Assembly: GCA_902462015.1 (NCBI GenBank)
Contig: CABPZV010000031.1
Coordinates: forward strand, 1-14,962
DNA: 14,962 bases
From: an uncultured Eubacteriales bacterium
Lineage (GTDB): Bacteria; Bacillota; Clostridia; Oscillospirales; CAG-272
Reading direction: 5' to 3'
Part shown: in pieces, positions 1 to 7,599 of the stretch
Layout of the letters: each line of letters begins with the position of its first letter
Position numbering within the stretch: position 1 is the first letter of the stretch
Program-made: the position numbers and the translations under genes
The notes under the pieces: model-generated
What the model was told of the DNA's origin: nothing
Seen by the model: only the letters and a program-made list of their open reading frames with translations
Databases searched by the model: none

Positions 1-1194
1 GCTGATATAAATTTTGCACAGTGTACAGGAAATATTATCGAAGCAGATGTGAATTACTATACTTTTGAAGGCCTGACTTTTGAGAATAGTGTTGACGGGC
101 TTTTTCAAATGAACGGAAATAATAATACAGTGTCCGGCTGTATTTTCCGCTGCTGCGGAGGGAATGCTGTTTGCTTGAACGGAAATGATGTAATCTTTGA
201 CAGTAATGATATTTATTCGGTAGGGAAAACGGCATTGTATGTAGACGGCGGAGAAATAACACATCTTATTCCGTCGGATAATGAGATAACAAACAATCGT
301 ATACACGATTATGCAGAGCTGAACCGTGTATACAGTGCTGGTATTGATATAAAGAGTCAAAGCGTAGGTATTACGGTTTCACACAATGAAATATATTATG
401 CTCCGCATCAGGGGATAGGCTTTTGCGGAAACGATATTATTATGGAATACAATTATATTCATGATGTCTGCTATGAATCAGGCGATGCCGGAGCAGTATA
501 TACATACAGCTCGTCGTGGAGTTCCTGCGGTATGATTTTCCGAAATAACATTGTTGAAAATATCGTTAGCAAATCAAGTGAATATTATACCCCGAACGGG
601 GTATATATAGATGCTGCAAGCGGGTGTGCACAGATATACTCCAATTTGATAATTAATACAGACGGATTTGGAATATTATCAGGCGGCCATGACAATATTA
701 TACGTGATAATATGCTTATCGATTCTAATCTTCAATGGCATGCAGCAGCGTATTACAAGCATATGGAGGCTCATACTGCGTGGGCAGCAGATGAAAACGG
801 GCTTGTTTCTGCCTTTCCGACAGGAAAGCTATGGACCAGTATTCTTAACTATCCTCCTTATGCAACAACATCTTGGTATATGCGATATCCTTGGGTAATG
901 CTGATCAAAACTACAAATGTATACGATTTTAACGACAGATTTGTGGGATATGCTTATGGTGATGCTTTACTGAGAAATAATGTTTTTCGGCTTTTAGCCG
1001 GTACAAATGATATTAGTAAGGATCCGGCACGTCTGGTAACAATTCGGGATAATAAGATATATACAAATATTGATGTTATCGGATTTAAGGATTTTGAAAA
1101 TCGGGATTATACGATATCTGAGGATTCACGAATATATCATGATATTCCCGGATTTAAGTATTGTGATGTTAAAAATGTAGGTGCTATAAGGTAA
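1..1194 (+). CDS. Right-handed parallel beta-helix protein, possible glycoside hydrolase (5'-truncated)
   Basis: The reading frame is open from base 1, so the true start lies upstream; 397 residues are seen before TAA. Short turns of the form N-x-I-x-x-N repeat through roughly residues 40-250, the pattern of a right-handed parallel beta-helix. Around residues 130-170 the segment with APHQGIGF, GND, EYNYIHDV and GDAGAVYT (GDAGA from codon 161) resembles large secreted or cytosolic beta-helix proteins, some of them assigned to carbohydrate-active families such as GH141. A tail near residues 365-397 (GFKDFENRDYTI...) matches the closing segment such proteins often carry. A polysaccharide-degrading role is inferred, partly because a GH-A hydrolase lies nearby; substrate and catalytic residues cannot be named. 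Any signal peptide would lie outside the window. The gene is convergent with ldh, with a hairpin between them. Confidence 0.8.
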   Translation, partial: ADINFAQCTGNIIEADVNYYTFEGLTFENSVDGLFQMNGNNNTVSGCIFRCCGGNAVCLNGNDVIFDSNDIYSVGKTALYVDGGEITHLIPSDNEITNNRIHDYAELNRVYSAGIDIKSQSVGITVSHNEIYYAPHQGIGFCGNDIIMEYNYIHDVCYESGDAGAVYTYSSSWSSCGMIFRNNIVENIVSKSSEYYTPNGVYIDAASGCAQIYSNLIINTDGFGILSGGHDNIIRDNMLIDSNLQWHAAAYYKHMEAHTAWAADENGLVSAFPTGKLWTSILNYPPYATTSWYMRYPWVMLIKTTNVYDFNDRFVGYAYGDALLRNNVFRLLAGTNDISKDPARLVTIRDNKIYTNIDVIGFKDFENRDYTISEDSRIYHDIPGFKYCDVKNVGAIR

Positions 1195-1214
1195 ATTAGA
1201 GTTAGAGATTTTAA

Positions 1215-1257
1215 CTAACCGGGAAGTCAAAAAATCAAATTTTGTCTTCCCGGTTAG
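1215..1257. terminator. Hairpin between convergent genes, probable bidirectional terminator
   Basis: A perfect 12-bp stem, CTAACCGGGAAG (1215-1226) with CTTCCCGGTTAG (1246-1257), extends inward after one T-T mismatch by five more pairs (1228-1232 with 1240-1244). It lies just after the stop of the beta-helix gene and 24 bp before the 3' end of ldh. The flanking T-run is weak on both sides (CTTTACT on plus, TTAAAATCT on minus), so termination efficiency is uncertain, but stem strength and position fit a shared terminator. Confidence 0.7.
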
Positions 1258-1280
1258 CTTTACTGATAATCTATTAATGA

Positions 1281-2285
1281 TTAAATAATAGACGACAGAG
1301 CATCATTATAATTTTTAGCAACTACATCTGCGGAAAATTTTAATTTTTTCGTCTCTTCATCAGTAAGCTTAAGACGAAGTTTACCGTAGATTCCTTCCTT
1401 GCCAAGAATGCATGGAGTGCCAAGCCAAACATTTCCGAGACTGTATTCGCCCTCCAGAAGGGAAGAGACAGTCAGAATGCTGTGTTCATCCTCAAAAATT
1501 GCTTTAGTAATTCTTGCAAGTGCCATACCGATTCCGTAGCATGTGGCTTGCTTAGCGGCGATTATTTTGTATGCAGAGCCGCGTACTTCCTGTTCCAGCT
1601 CTGCAAGCTTGTCCTTTGAAAAACGGAGAGGATGCTCTGAGCAGAGCTCTTCTGTACTTTTTGTAGATACAAAAGCATTTGACCATGGAACGAATTCACT
1701 GTCTCCGTGTTCTCCAACGACGTAGGCGTGAATATTATGCGCGTCTACTCCGAAATATTTACCGAGAAGAAATCTTAGCCTTGCAGTATCAAGTGTAGTG
1801 CCGCTTCCGATTATACGTGAAGCGGGAAATCCGGAGCTTTTATACGCAATCATTGACATTACATCTACTGGATTTGTAGCGATGAGAAAGATGCCTTCAA
1901 ACCCGCTTTCAGCCGCGCTCTTTACAATTGCCTCGACGGTTCGACTGTTGCGTGTTATAATACCGGCATCGCTTCTGGTCTCGCCGACTGCCTGTGCTGC
2001 TCCGGCGGCAATTACGACAATAGATGCGCCTCTGCAGTCACTGTAATTACCTGCATAAATGTCCATTGTGGAATCTGAAAAAGCAAGACCGTGCGCGAGA
2101 TCGGCCGCTTCCCCTTCGGCTTTTTGCCGGTTTGCGTCTATTAAAACAAGTTCGTCGCAAAGATTTCTGTTAAGCAGTGTAAATGCATAGCTTGAGCCGA
2201 CAAGTCCTGTACCTACTATTACAATTTTTCTTTTAAATTGATTGTTTTCTTTTATTGAACCGGCACTGATATCAAGATTAATCAT
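1281..2285 (-). CDS. ldh: L-lactate dehydrogenase
   Basis: This 334-residue protein reduces pyruvate to L-lactate with NADH, a cytosolic step that regenerates NAD+ in fermentation. The Rossmann motif GTGLVG (residues 25-30) is followed by Asp50, which fits NAD preference. The substrate loop reads AAGAAQAVGETR: Gln98 is the residue that marks lactate rather than malate dehydrogenases (Arg in MDH), and Arg104 is the loop arginine. Catalytic Asp166, substrate-binding Arg169 and catalytic His193 (GEHGDSE) are present, as is Thr248 in the KQATCYG segment. Length is close to the usual 310-320 with about 17 extra N-terminal residues. The ATG start is preceded by GAGGGTG at suitable spacing. The loop has Ala-Val where the common form has Lys-Pro, so specificity for larger 2-oxoacids cannot be fully excluded. 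Confidence 0.93.
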   Translation of the reverse strand: MINLDISAGSIKENNQFKRKIVIVGTGLVGSSYAFTLLNRNLCDELVLIDANRQKAEGEAADLAHGLAFSDSTMDIYAGNYSDCRGASIVVIAAGAAQAVGETRSDAGIITRNSRTVEAIVKSAAESGFEGIFLIATNPVDVMSMIAYKSSGFPASRIIGSGTTLDTARLRFLLGKYFGVDAHNIHAYVVGEHGDSEFVPWSNAFVSTKSTEELCSEHPLRFSKDKLAELEQEVRGSAYKIIAAKQATCYGIGMALARITKAIFEDEHSILTVSSLLEGEYSLGNVWLGTPCILGKEGIYGKLRLKLTDEETKKLKFSADVVAKNYNDALSSII

Positions 2286-2473
2286 AAATATTCACCCTCT
2301 ATAACTTATAGTATATTTTTTGGTTTCTTAAAAAAGAAATTACAGTTCTGTGCATACAGTATGAACCATATGGTTTAATTAAAAAACGCTATGTTTTTTG
2401 CTTTGTCAAATGAAATATGTCTCTGATTAATTAAAGTATTTCCAGATATAATCTAATAAATACAGAAAAAATA
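2286..2473 (-). promoter_or_regulatory. ldh upstream region with candidate promoter elements and a 12-bp palindrome
   Basis: The upstream hydrolase gene ends at its own terminator, so ldh should have a promoter here. On the minus strand a perfect TTGACA lies at 2404-2409, but the best -10-like hexamer (TTTAAT) would need a 20-bp spacer. A separate TATACT at 2310-2315 lacks a good -35. Between them are a perfect palindrome AACCATATGGTT (2364-2375) and an inverted repeat TTTCTT-N4-AAGAAA (2324-2339), either of which could be an operator. Neither matches the Rex consensus TTGTTAANNNNTTAACAA that often controls ldh. The exact promoter is unresolved. Confidence 0.35.
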
Positions 2474-2508
2474 AAAAACCTGTTTCGAATCTTACGAAAC
2501 AGGTTTTT
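2474..2508 (-). terminator. Rho-independent terminator of the GH-A hydrolase gene
   Basis: A perfect 14-bp stem, AAAAACCTGTTTCG (2474-2487) with CGAAACAGGTTTTT (2495-2508), encloses a 7-nt loop. Read on the minus strand it is followed by TTTTTTATTTTTT, a strong U-tract. It lies 32 bp past the stop codon of the gene at 2541-4475 and separates that gene from ldh. Confidence 0.9.
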
Positions 2509-2540
2509 GGTTTATCGTGCCGAAAAAACGATTATGATTA

Positions 2541-4475
2541 TTATTCCCGTGTGATAAGATAATACATACCTGGATTTTCCTCGCCGAGCTTAAATTTGAG
2601 TATGCCGTTTTTATATTCTGTTGAAACCTCGCCCGTTGTCTGTGCCTCAGGGCCTATAGAACGAATTCTCATTTTTCCGGAGACTTTGAGTTCGATTTCT
2701 GCCTGCATTACTTTGATTTGTACAGGACCGTGACCATATTCAAGCATATGCTCTCCGTCCCATTTCATATCGGTATTAACGGCATCGCAAAGTGCTGTCA
2801 GCAGAATGTTATCGGTATTCTCAAGCGGTTCGTCTGTAAGCGACGATATAGCAATAACACCAGAATCGCTTTCAGAGGTAACTGTTAGTCCTTCAAATTT
2901 AATTTTTCCGTTTTTGCCGAGTCTTCCGTAAACTGCCTTTGTGCGTTCTGAATTTATGTATCCATAGTTTTTCGTCCAACTTCTGTAAAGCTGTCCGTCG
3001 GGAGAAGCTACCTCGCCGTCGTCGAGATTCACAAGTGATTTTCCGGCGTCCTCTCCGTCTTCAAAGCTTACACCTACCTGTTTGTACTCAGCAGCCGCGT
3101 GAAATGCGTCGCGCTTGTTTTCTCCGGCCTTGATTTTTACCGATTCGGAGGCAGGTTTTACGTCCTCGCGCCTTGTAATCAATGCGCTGTGATAAAATAG
3201 TCCGAACTTGGCAGGGTCATTCCAGACAGAGAACACACCCTCCCGGTATCCGACACCGTCTATGCAGGGAGGAAGAATTTCCTTTCCGAGAATATCAAGC
3301 CTTTCGAGATGTGTCGTATAGGAATATGTATGAATAGCAAAACCGGACCAATTCTGATATGATCCGGCTGCTGCATAGAGCAGGGGACTTTCACATCTGC
3401 ATGGATTAGGCCAGGGCATATCCCATTCGGAAACGAAGAACGGACGACCGAAAATACGTTCATTAAGAATTCCGTTGAGCGCGCAGTCTTCCTGATCTGT
3501 AAGCGAATTGAGCATTGTAAGGTGGTCGTTCCACCGCCAATCATAAAAATATGTATGACTGTCCATGAAGTCCATGTCAAGATGAGCTTCGGTAAGCTCA
3601 TCGCAAAGAAACCAGTTGGTACCTGTAATAGGAATTTTGACTCCTAATGAAATCATGTAATTCCGCATTTCACAAAAATATTTTCTGTCGACCTCTTTTT
3701 TGAATTCTGCAAGAACTCCGTCATTTGCGGAAAGATCGCAGTTTTTTGCATCAAAGTCAATATCTCTTTCCTCCAGCCAGTCAGCAAACATATCTCTGAA
3801 TCTTGAGGTATACGGTTCAACCGTGAAATTTGCCTTGCTGAAAAGTTCACTCTCATTAATAATTTCAGTCATGACAAAAACCGGGTCGTCTTTGTACTTA
3901 AATGCGGTGTAGGGATTAAAATGATTCCAGATATCGTGCATAAATTCTTTTTGCAAATCTTTCATTCTTTGATCGTATATGTTAAAAGAATATTTTGTGG
4001 AATCAATCATATCCTCTGCAGCTTCAACATCGTCTCCGGACTTATAACGGCGGTAGGTAAGCATATCAAGGTAGCAGTATATCCCATGCTCTTTAAGGCA
4101 GTAAATCAGATAGTCCAAACGCTCCATACTGCGCGGATCGAGTTTGCGGGTTGTATCTACCCGTTTGCCGCGTGTAAAAGAGAAAATATTAGGGCAGTCC
4201 CATTCTGCGTCGAGCTGGTGAAAGCGGACGATATTGCATCCGGTTTTTTCGAGTCTTTCTGCGACAAGCTCAGAGTATTCGTGTGACGGGAAGCAGGCCC
4301 CGCCATTAAAGTTCACACCCCAAAAGCGTGCTTTGGTTCCGTCCTCGAATTCAAAGTGATCGCCTGCTGTCTTTATAAATCCGTGCTTTCCTGCAGGACG
4401 CTCTGATTCAAAAACAAACGAAATGTCTATCGGCATATCGTCATAATACAGCGGAAACGGTACATATTTCTCCAT
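2541..4475 (-). CDS. Clan GH-A glycoside hydrolase (GH5-like), intracellular
   Basis: This 644-residue protein looks like a retaining glycosidase with a TIM barrel of clan GH-A. After an N-terminal strand region (FEFEDG...FWGVNFNGG, residues 41-59) the barrel holds NIVRFHQLD (81-89), the acid/base motif IINESE with Asn207-Glu208, DSHTYFYD (305-312) and the probable nucleophile Glu350 in FFVSEWDMPW. Residues from about 440 form a beta-rich C-terminal domain whose segment DNILLTALCDAVNTDMKW resembles the end domains of other large glycosidases. There is no signal peptide or membrane segment, so it probably acts on imported oligosaccharides in the cytoplasm. Substrate is unknown. The ATG is the only in-frame start after an upstream in-frame TGA, yet it lacks a convincing Shine-Dalgarno at normal spacing. 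The gene appears to have its own promoter (4522-4550) and terminator (2474-2508), so it is likely a single-gene unit. Confidence 0.85.
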   Translation of the reverse strand: MEKYVPFPLYYDDMPIDISFVFESERPAGKHGFIKTAGDHFEFEDGTKARFWGVNFNGGACFPSHEYSELVAERLEKTGCNIVRFHQLDAEWDCPNIFSFTRGKRVDTTRKLDPRSMERLDYLIYCLKEHGIYCYLDMLTYRRYKSGDDVEAAEDMIDSTKYSFNIYDQRMKDLQKEFMHDIWNHFNPYTAFKYKDDPVFVMTEIINESELFSKANFTVEPYTSRFRDMFADWLEERDIDFDAKNCDLSANDGVLAEFKKEVDRKYFCEMRNYMISLGVKIPITGTNWFLCDELTEAHLDMDFMDSHTYFYDWRWNDHLTMLNSLTDQEDCALNGILNERIFGRPFFVSEWDMPWPNPCRCESPLLYAAAGSYQNWSGFAIHTYSYTTHLERLDILGKEILPPCIDGVGYREGVFSVWNDPAKFGLFYHSALITRREDVKPASESVKIKAGENKRDAFHAAAEYKQVGVSFEDGEDAGKSLVNLDDGEVASPDGQLYRSWTKNYGYINSERTKAVYGRLGKNGKIKFEGLTVTSESDSGVIAISSLTDEPLENTDNILLTALCDAVNTDMKWDGEHMLEYGHGPVQIKVMQAEIELKVSGKMRIRSIGPEAQTTGEVSTEYKNGILKFKLGEENPGMYYLITRE

Positions 4476-4521
4476 GTTAATTACCCATGTCCCAAATTTT
4501 CAGGAACATCCTTTCTGATTT

Positions 4522-4550
4522 TATATAAAAGATTTTTATTTACTTGTAAA
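4522..4550 (-). promoter_or_regulatory. Candidate sigma-A promoter of the GH-A hydrolase gene
   Basis: On the minus strand TTTACA (4545-4550) is followed by a 17-bp spacer and TATATA (4522-4527). This sits in the 107-bp gap after the VanY-like gene and predicts transcription starting near 4515, giving a leader of about 40 nt. Hexamers and spacing are good; AT-richness raises the chance of coincidence. Confidence 0.6.
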
Positions 4551-4582
4551 TTCCGATTTCTGATATTTTCATCAGCCAGAAG

Positions 4583-5653
4583 TTATTTTTCCGTATCAGA
4601 TGCATTTAGCTGTGAAACATATTCTTCAAGGCAAAGCCCGCTTTCATGAATCTTATACGCATGATATCTGCCTACATAACGGTAATGCCACGGTTCAAAG
4701 TCATACCCTGTTATGTTTGTTTTATCTTCAGGATAACGCAGAATTATACCGAATTTCCACGAATTGTCGCAAAGCCAGGTGTAAGCAGGTTTATTTGCAA
4801 AGGCTTTATCTGCAGCTGAAAGATTATGCATGTCGCAGCAAAGTCCTGTTTGATGCTCGCTTGTTCCGGGGCGCGCCGAATATGTCGCGGCCATTTCTTC
4901 AGCCTGTTCACGTGTCCAGCCGGGGTGATTTGCAAGCTCTTTGTTTGTATATTCTTCAAAAAGGCTTGCCTGATAGCTGTACGACCTGTAGCCGCTTGTG
5001 ATTGAAACATCTGTATATCCGCAAGCTCTCATCTCGATGAACATGGCTTCAAACGCCTTTGCGGCATTATTGCGAAGCTTTTGAACTGCACGTCCGTCAG
5101 CGCGTGTATCTGCAAGATCAGTAAGGTCGTCAGGCATATACGATTCATCAAGTGAAGTTGTCTTATTTGCGATTAGCAGATAACCGTCGCGGTCCACAGG
5201 ATCCATAAATTCTTCATATGACGATAAATCCGAGATAAATGTGATACCATATGAAGCAGGACCTGTTAACGGGTCGGCTTGTACCGAGCTTGTTTCAGGT
5301 GGCATTGTGCCTATTGAGTCTTCTGTACTCTCTGAAATTCCTGTTTCATCTACAATATTTTGCCTGCTGTCAGTCAGTGCTGATATAAGCTTGCCTATGA
5401 CAAAAACTGTCCCTGCAACAGCAGCTATCAGAATGGTAAAAGTAGCTGCCGTCAGTATAAGTCTTCTACGTTTTCGTCTCATTCTTGCTTTCGCCCTTTC
5501 GGCACGAATCCTCGCAGGGGATGGGTGAGCCGAACTGTGTCGGTTTGCAGAATTTGACCGTATTGTCGAAGAATTTCTCTGTCTGACTTCAGTTTCTCTA
5601 TATCCAATACTTGAATTTTTATTTCTGCTTTTGTCGTTAAGTGAATCGTTCAA
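4583..5653 (-). CDS. Membrane-anchored D-alanyl-D-alanine carboxypeptidase, VanY/peptidase M15B family
   Basis: This zinc peptidase trims the terminal D-Ala from peptidoglycan stem peptides outside the membrane. Residues 1-63 are polar and strongly basic near the end (RMRRKRRR, 57-64), residues 65-88 form one transmembrane helix, and about 95-130 is an acidic Ser/Thr linker: a type II membrane protein. The M15B domain spans roughly 150-345, with SGYRS (220-224), HQTGLCCDM supplying zinc ligands His267 and Asp274, and FEPWHYRYVG supplying catalytic Glu320 and ligand His323. All expected catalytic residues are present. The start is TTG, chosen because GAGGAAAA precedes it at normal spacing and no upstream ATG serves. 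It lies 107 bp downstream of the stalk-domain membrane gene on the same strand with no clear terminator between, so the two are probably co-transcribed. Target (D,D or L,D bond) cannot be decided from sequence alone. Confidence 0.9.
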   Translation of the reverse strand: MNDSLNDKSRNKNSSIGYRETEVRQRNSSTIRSNSANRHSSAHPSPARIRAERAKARMRRKRRRLILTAATFTILIAAVAGTVFVIGKLISALTDSRQNIVDETGISESTEDSIGTMPPETSSVQADPLTGPASYGITFISDLSSYEEFMDPVDRDGYLLIANKTTSLDESYMPDDLTDLADTRADGRAVQKLRNNAAKAFEAMFIEMRACGYTDVSITSGYRSYSYQASLFEEYTNKELANHPGWTREQAEEMAATYSARPGTSEHQTGLCCDMHNLSAADKAFANKPAYTWLCDNSWKFGIILRYPEDKTNITGYDFEPWHYRYVGRYHAYKIHESGLCLEEYVSQLNASDTEK

Positions 5654-5760
5654 TTAATTTTCCTCGCTATAGCTAAAATATTGATTTATACGCATTTTCT
5701 GTGCGATTGATACCGAATGTTTATCTCCTGTGATAACTTTAATACAAAGTTCAATCGGAA

Positions 5761-7401
5761 TTATCCGGCGGCGCTCGGAGGATTCATATCAGAAATAGGT
5801 TCTCCGGTAACAGAGTCCACTGCTGTGTCGGCAATTCCGTCTCCGTCGGTATCAATGTATGTTACAGTGGGTTTTTGTGTCGGGTCGGTTGCATTAAGGA
5901 TATCCTTGGGCAGTGAATCCTCAGGGATATTTTGAGTGGGTTCCTGAACTGATGGAATAAAACCGACAGGTTTATAAACAGGTGTTTTTCCGTCTGAAAC
6001 GGTAACGCTGTATTCTGCTATTTCTCTAACCATTGTAACAGCGTACTTTTCATTGTCAAATGTTACCGAAATCCCATTCAGATATATCTTGAAAAATTCG
6101 AGAGGGACAAGAATGGTATCCCCGTTTCTTATGACCGGCGCAGACAGCCTGAACTGCATTTTATTTACAGTTATTTCTGCTGAACCTACTGATATGTTCA
6201 GAATGTAGTTTTCATTTGTGCCTGAAATATATTTCAGCTCTTCTGCTGTTCCCACTGTAATGAAACCGAAACGTTTGGCGAAGTCGTTCATATTTAAGTA
6301 TATGGTATTTCCGTAACGGTATTCTTTGGCGGAAAGTGAAGTACTGTATATTTTTGTATTATCGGTATCGGTTATGTTAAATCCGATCGTTTTAGGAACT
6401 TCGCTGAAGTTAATATGCAGAGAAGCAAATATACCTAATGAAGAAATTATCCCAAGTGACAGAAAGACTATCAGAAACATCAGAAAATTCGGTATAGAGT
6501 TTATAATGCCAAGCAGGAGAGAGGAAAAAAAATTTTTTGCTGATTTGCGTCTTTTGTTTTTTTTGTGGACGCGGTTTAAACGCAGTTTTTCTTTTTGTCT
6601 TTTACGGCTTTCCCGCAGCATCTGTTCCTCGGCCGTTTTTCTCGCTGCTTCTGCAGCTTTCATCATCCGGCGTTCTTCCGGGGTATATCCATGCGATTTG
6701 ATATTTCCAGATTTTTTTAGGTTTGATTTTTTTTGCTGAATATTAGATTCAGAATATTTATTTTTACTGTGTGTCCGGCTCTGAGTTTTTTGGCTTTCAT
6801 GGGAAGGCATTCTGCTGCCGTTCTTAAAATTATTCTGAACGCTGAAATTATGACTGTAATTTGGATTTGGCCTTGTGTTGTGAGGTTCAGAATGATCTTG
6901 GTTTTGCCAGGCTCTGTAATCTTGACTTTTTTTCTGCCTGACAGGAGTATTAAAATTGTTATGTCTGTCTTGGCCTTTCGGATAAGCAGAGCCCATTTTA
7001 ATGTCATTATCCCGTATTAACTGTCCGTTTCTGACTTCACGGTTATTTCGCTGAAGACTGCTGTCCTGGTCAAAGGATGGTGCTATCCGGCGGTTATTTC
7101 GTCCTCCATATATTTCTGCATGCAGATTATTTTCTGTGTGAATTATTCTTTTTTCAGAAGACAGATATTCTCTTCCTTTATTCCTTGTTTTTGATGGTAA
7201 TATATTGCCCTTGTCCGATTTATACGAGGTTCTTTCTGCGTTTTTATTGTTTTTATAATATGCGTTATTGTAGCGGCTTTGTTTTAATTTTTGCCGGCTG
7301 TTTTCCTCCGGCTCAATTCTGCTTTTTTTGCTGTAACCGTCAAGATGTCCGCGGTGGTCTGTCGGAGCTTTAGTCGGGCTGTATACCTGTGTTCTATTCA
7401 A
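5761..7401 (-). CDS. Type II membrane protein: long disordered basic cytoplasmic region, one TM helix, copper-amine-oxidase-like stalk domain
   Basis: This 546-residue protein has three parts. Residues 1-240 are low-complexity and rich in Asn, Ser, Arg, Lys, Gln and His, predicted disordered. Residues 241-290 (starting PEERRMMKAAEAARKTAEEQ) are highly charged and could be helical or coiled coil. A hydrophobic helix spans about 303-329. Outside the membrane, residues about 350-460 match the N-terminal copper amine oxidase-like fold (NTIYLNMNDFAKRFGF and DTILVPLEFFKIYLNGISV), a small non-enzymatic module common on clostridial surface proteins. The Pro/Thr-rich tail carries DTDGDGIADTAVD (517-529), a calcium-loop-like motif. 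The TTG start follows GGGAGG with a 9-nt spacer. I recognise no enzymatic domain; a scaffold role in wall remodelling is inferred from the VanY-like gene that follows. It is the first gene after promoter 7599-7627. Confidence 0.75.
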   Translation of the reverse strand: MNRTQVYSPTKAPTDHRGHLDGYSKKSRIEPEENSRQKLKQSRYNNAYYKNNKNAERTSYKSDKGNILPSKTRNKGREYLSSEKRIIHTENNLHAEIYGGRNNRRIAPSFDQDSSLQRNNREVRNGQLIRDNDIKMGSAYPKGQDRHNNFNTPVRQKKSQDYRAWQNQDHSEPHNTRPNPNYSHNFSVQNNFKNGSRMPSHESQKTQSRTHSKNKYSESNIQQKKSNLKKSGNIKSHGYTPEERRMMKAAEAARKTAEEQMLRESRKRQKEKLRLNRVHKKNKRRKSAKNFFSSLLLGIINSIPNFLMFLIVFLSLGIISSLGIFASLHINFSEVPKTIGFNITDTDNTKIYSTSLSAKEYRYGNTIYLNMNDFAKRFGFITVGTAEELKYISGTNENYILNISVGSAEITVNKMQFRLSAPVIRNGDTILVPLEFFKIYLNGISVTFDNEKYAVTMVREIAEYSVTVSDGKTPVYKPVGFIPSVQEPTQNIPEDSLPKDILNATDPTQKPTVTYIDTDGDGIADTAVDSVTGEPISDMNPPSAAG

Positions 7402-7592
7402 TTGAGTATACCTCCCTTTATGTGAGTTGATTTATCTTGTCTGCATATCACAAGTGAACCAAAAATCCGGATATAAAATCAAAGTTGTTGTAATAAATTT
7501 CGGTCAAACTGCAATGTTTCGGGGGTTTTGCATTGCAAAGCCGCTGCTGTCATCAGCGAAACGAAACTTGCTAACCAAAAAGCTATAGCTTT
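7402..7592 (-). promoter_or_regulatory. Long structured 5' leader of the envelope operon, possible cis-regulatory RNA
   Basis: From the predicted start near 7592 to the TTG at 7401 the minus-strand leader is about 190 nt, with no reading frame of note. Near its 5' end three helices can form a junction: closing stem GUUUCG (7567-7562) with CGAAAC (7521-7516), inner hairpin CGCUG/CAGCG (7558-7554 with 7546-7542), and inner hairpin UUUGC/GCAAA (7539-7535 with 7531-7527). The segment CAUUGCA (7516-7510) can instead pair with UGCAAUG (7537-7531), opening the junction, so two folds compete. A CCCCC run (7525-7521) might partly pair with the GGGAGG ribosome site. I cannot match this to a known riboswitch class. 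The rest of the leader shows nothing clear, and no intrinsic terminator lies before the gene. Confidence 0.4.
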
Positions 7593-7599
7593 TTGGTTA
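7572..7599. repeat. 28-bp perfect palindrome overlapping the -10/+1 region of the minus-strand promoter
   Basis: Two 14-nt half-sites, TAACCAAAAAGCTA and its exact reverse complement, meet at 7585/7586 with no spacer. The palindrome shares base 7599 with the TATAAT of the minus-strand promoter and covers the predicted transcription start. A dimeric repressor site is the simplest reading. As RNA it could also form a hairpin, but there is no U-tract after the stem on either strand, so a terminator is less likely. Confidence 0.7.

Noticed and set aside
1281..2285. Malate dehydrogenase
   Set aside because: The specificity position is Gln98, not Arg, and the GETR and GEHGDSE motifs fit L-lactate dehydrogenase.
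2324..2375. Rex operator upstream of ldh
   Set aside because: Neither the 12-bp palindrome nor the TTTCTT/AAGAAA inverted repeat fits TTGTTAANNNNTTAACAA.
5654..5760. Promoter or terminator between the stalk-protein gene and the VanY-like gene
   Set aside because: Only a weak AACTTT/AAAGTT hairpin without T-run and no well-spaced hexamers; co-transcription is simpler.
6326..7373. Several plus-strand frames of 95-137 residues opposite the 546-residue membrane protein
   Set aside because: Hydrophobic Phe/Leu-rich translations are expected opposite Lys/Asn/Arg-rich coding sequence; no ribosome sites or domains.
7501..7580. Cyclic-di-GMP-I riboswitch on the plus strand, suggested by GCAAAGCC at 7535-7542 after a CAAAC segment
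   Set aside because: The conserved ACGC before CAAAGCC and the later GAUAG/tetraloop-receptor elements are missing, no plus promoter is evident upstream, and no gene follows before the infC promoter.
7572..7599. Palindrome read as an intrinsic terminator
   Set aside because: There is no T-run after the stem on either strand, no gene ends here, and it coincides with a strong promoter; an operator is more likely, though RNA hairpin formation is not excluded.
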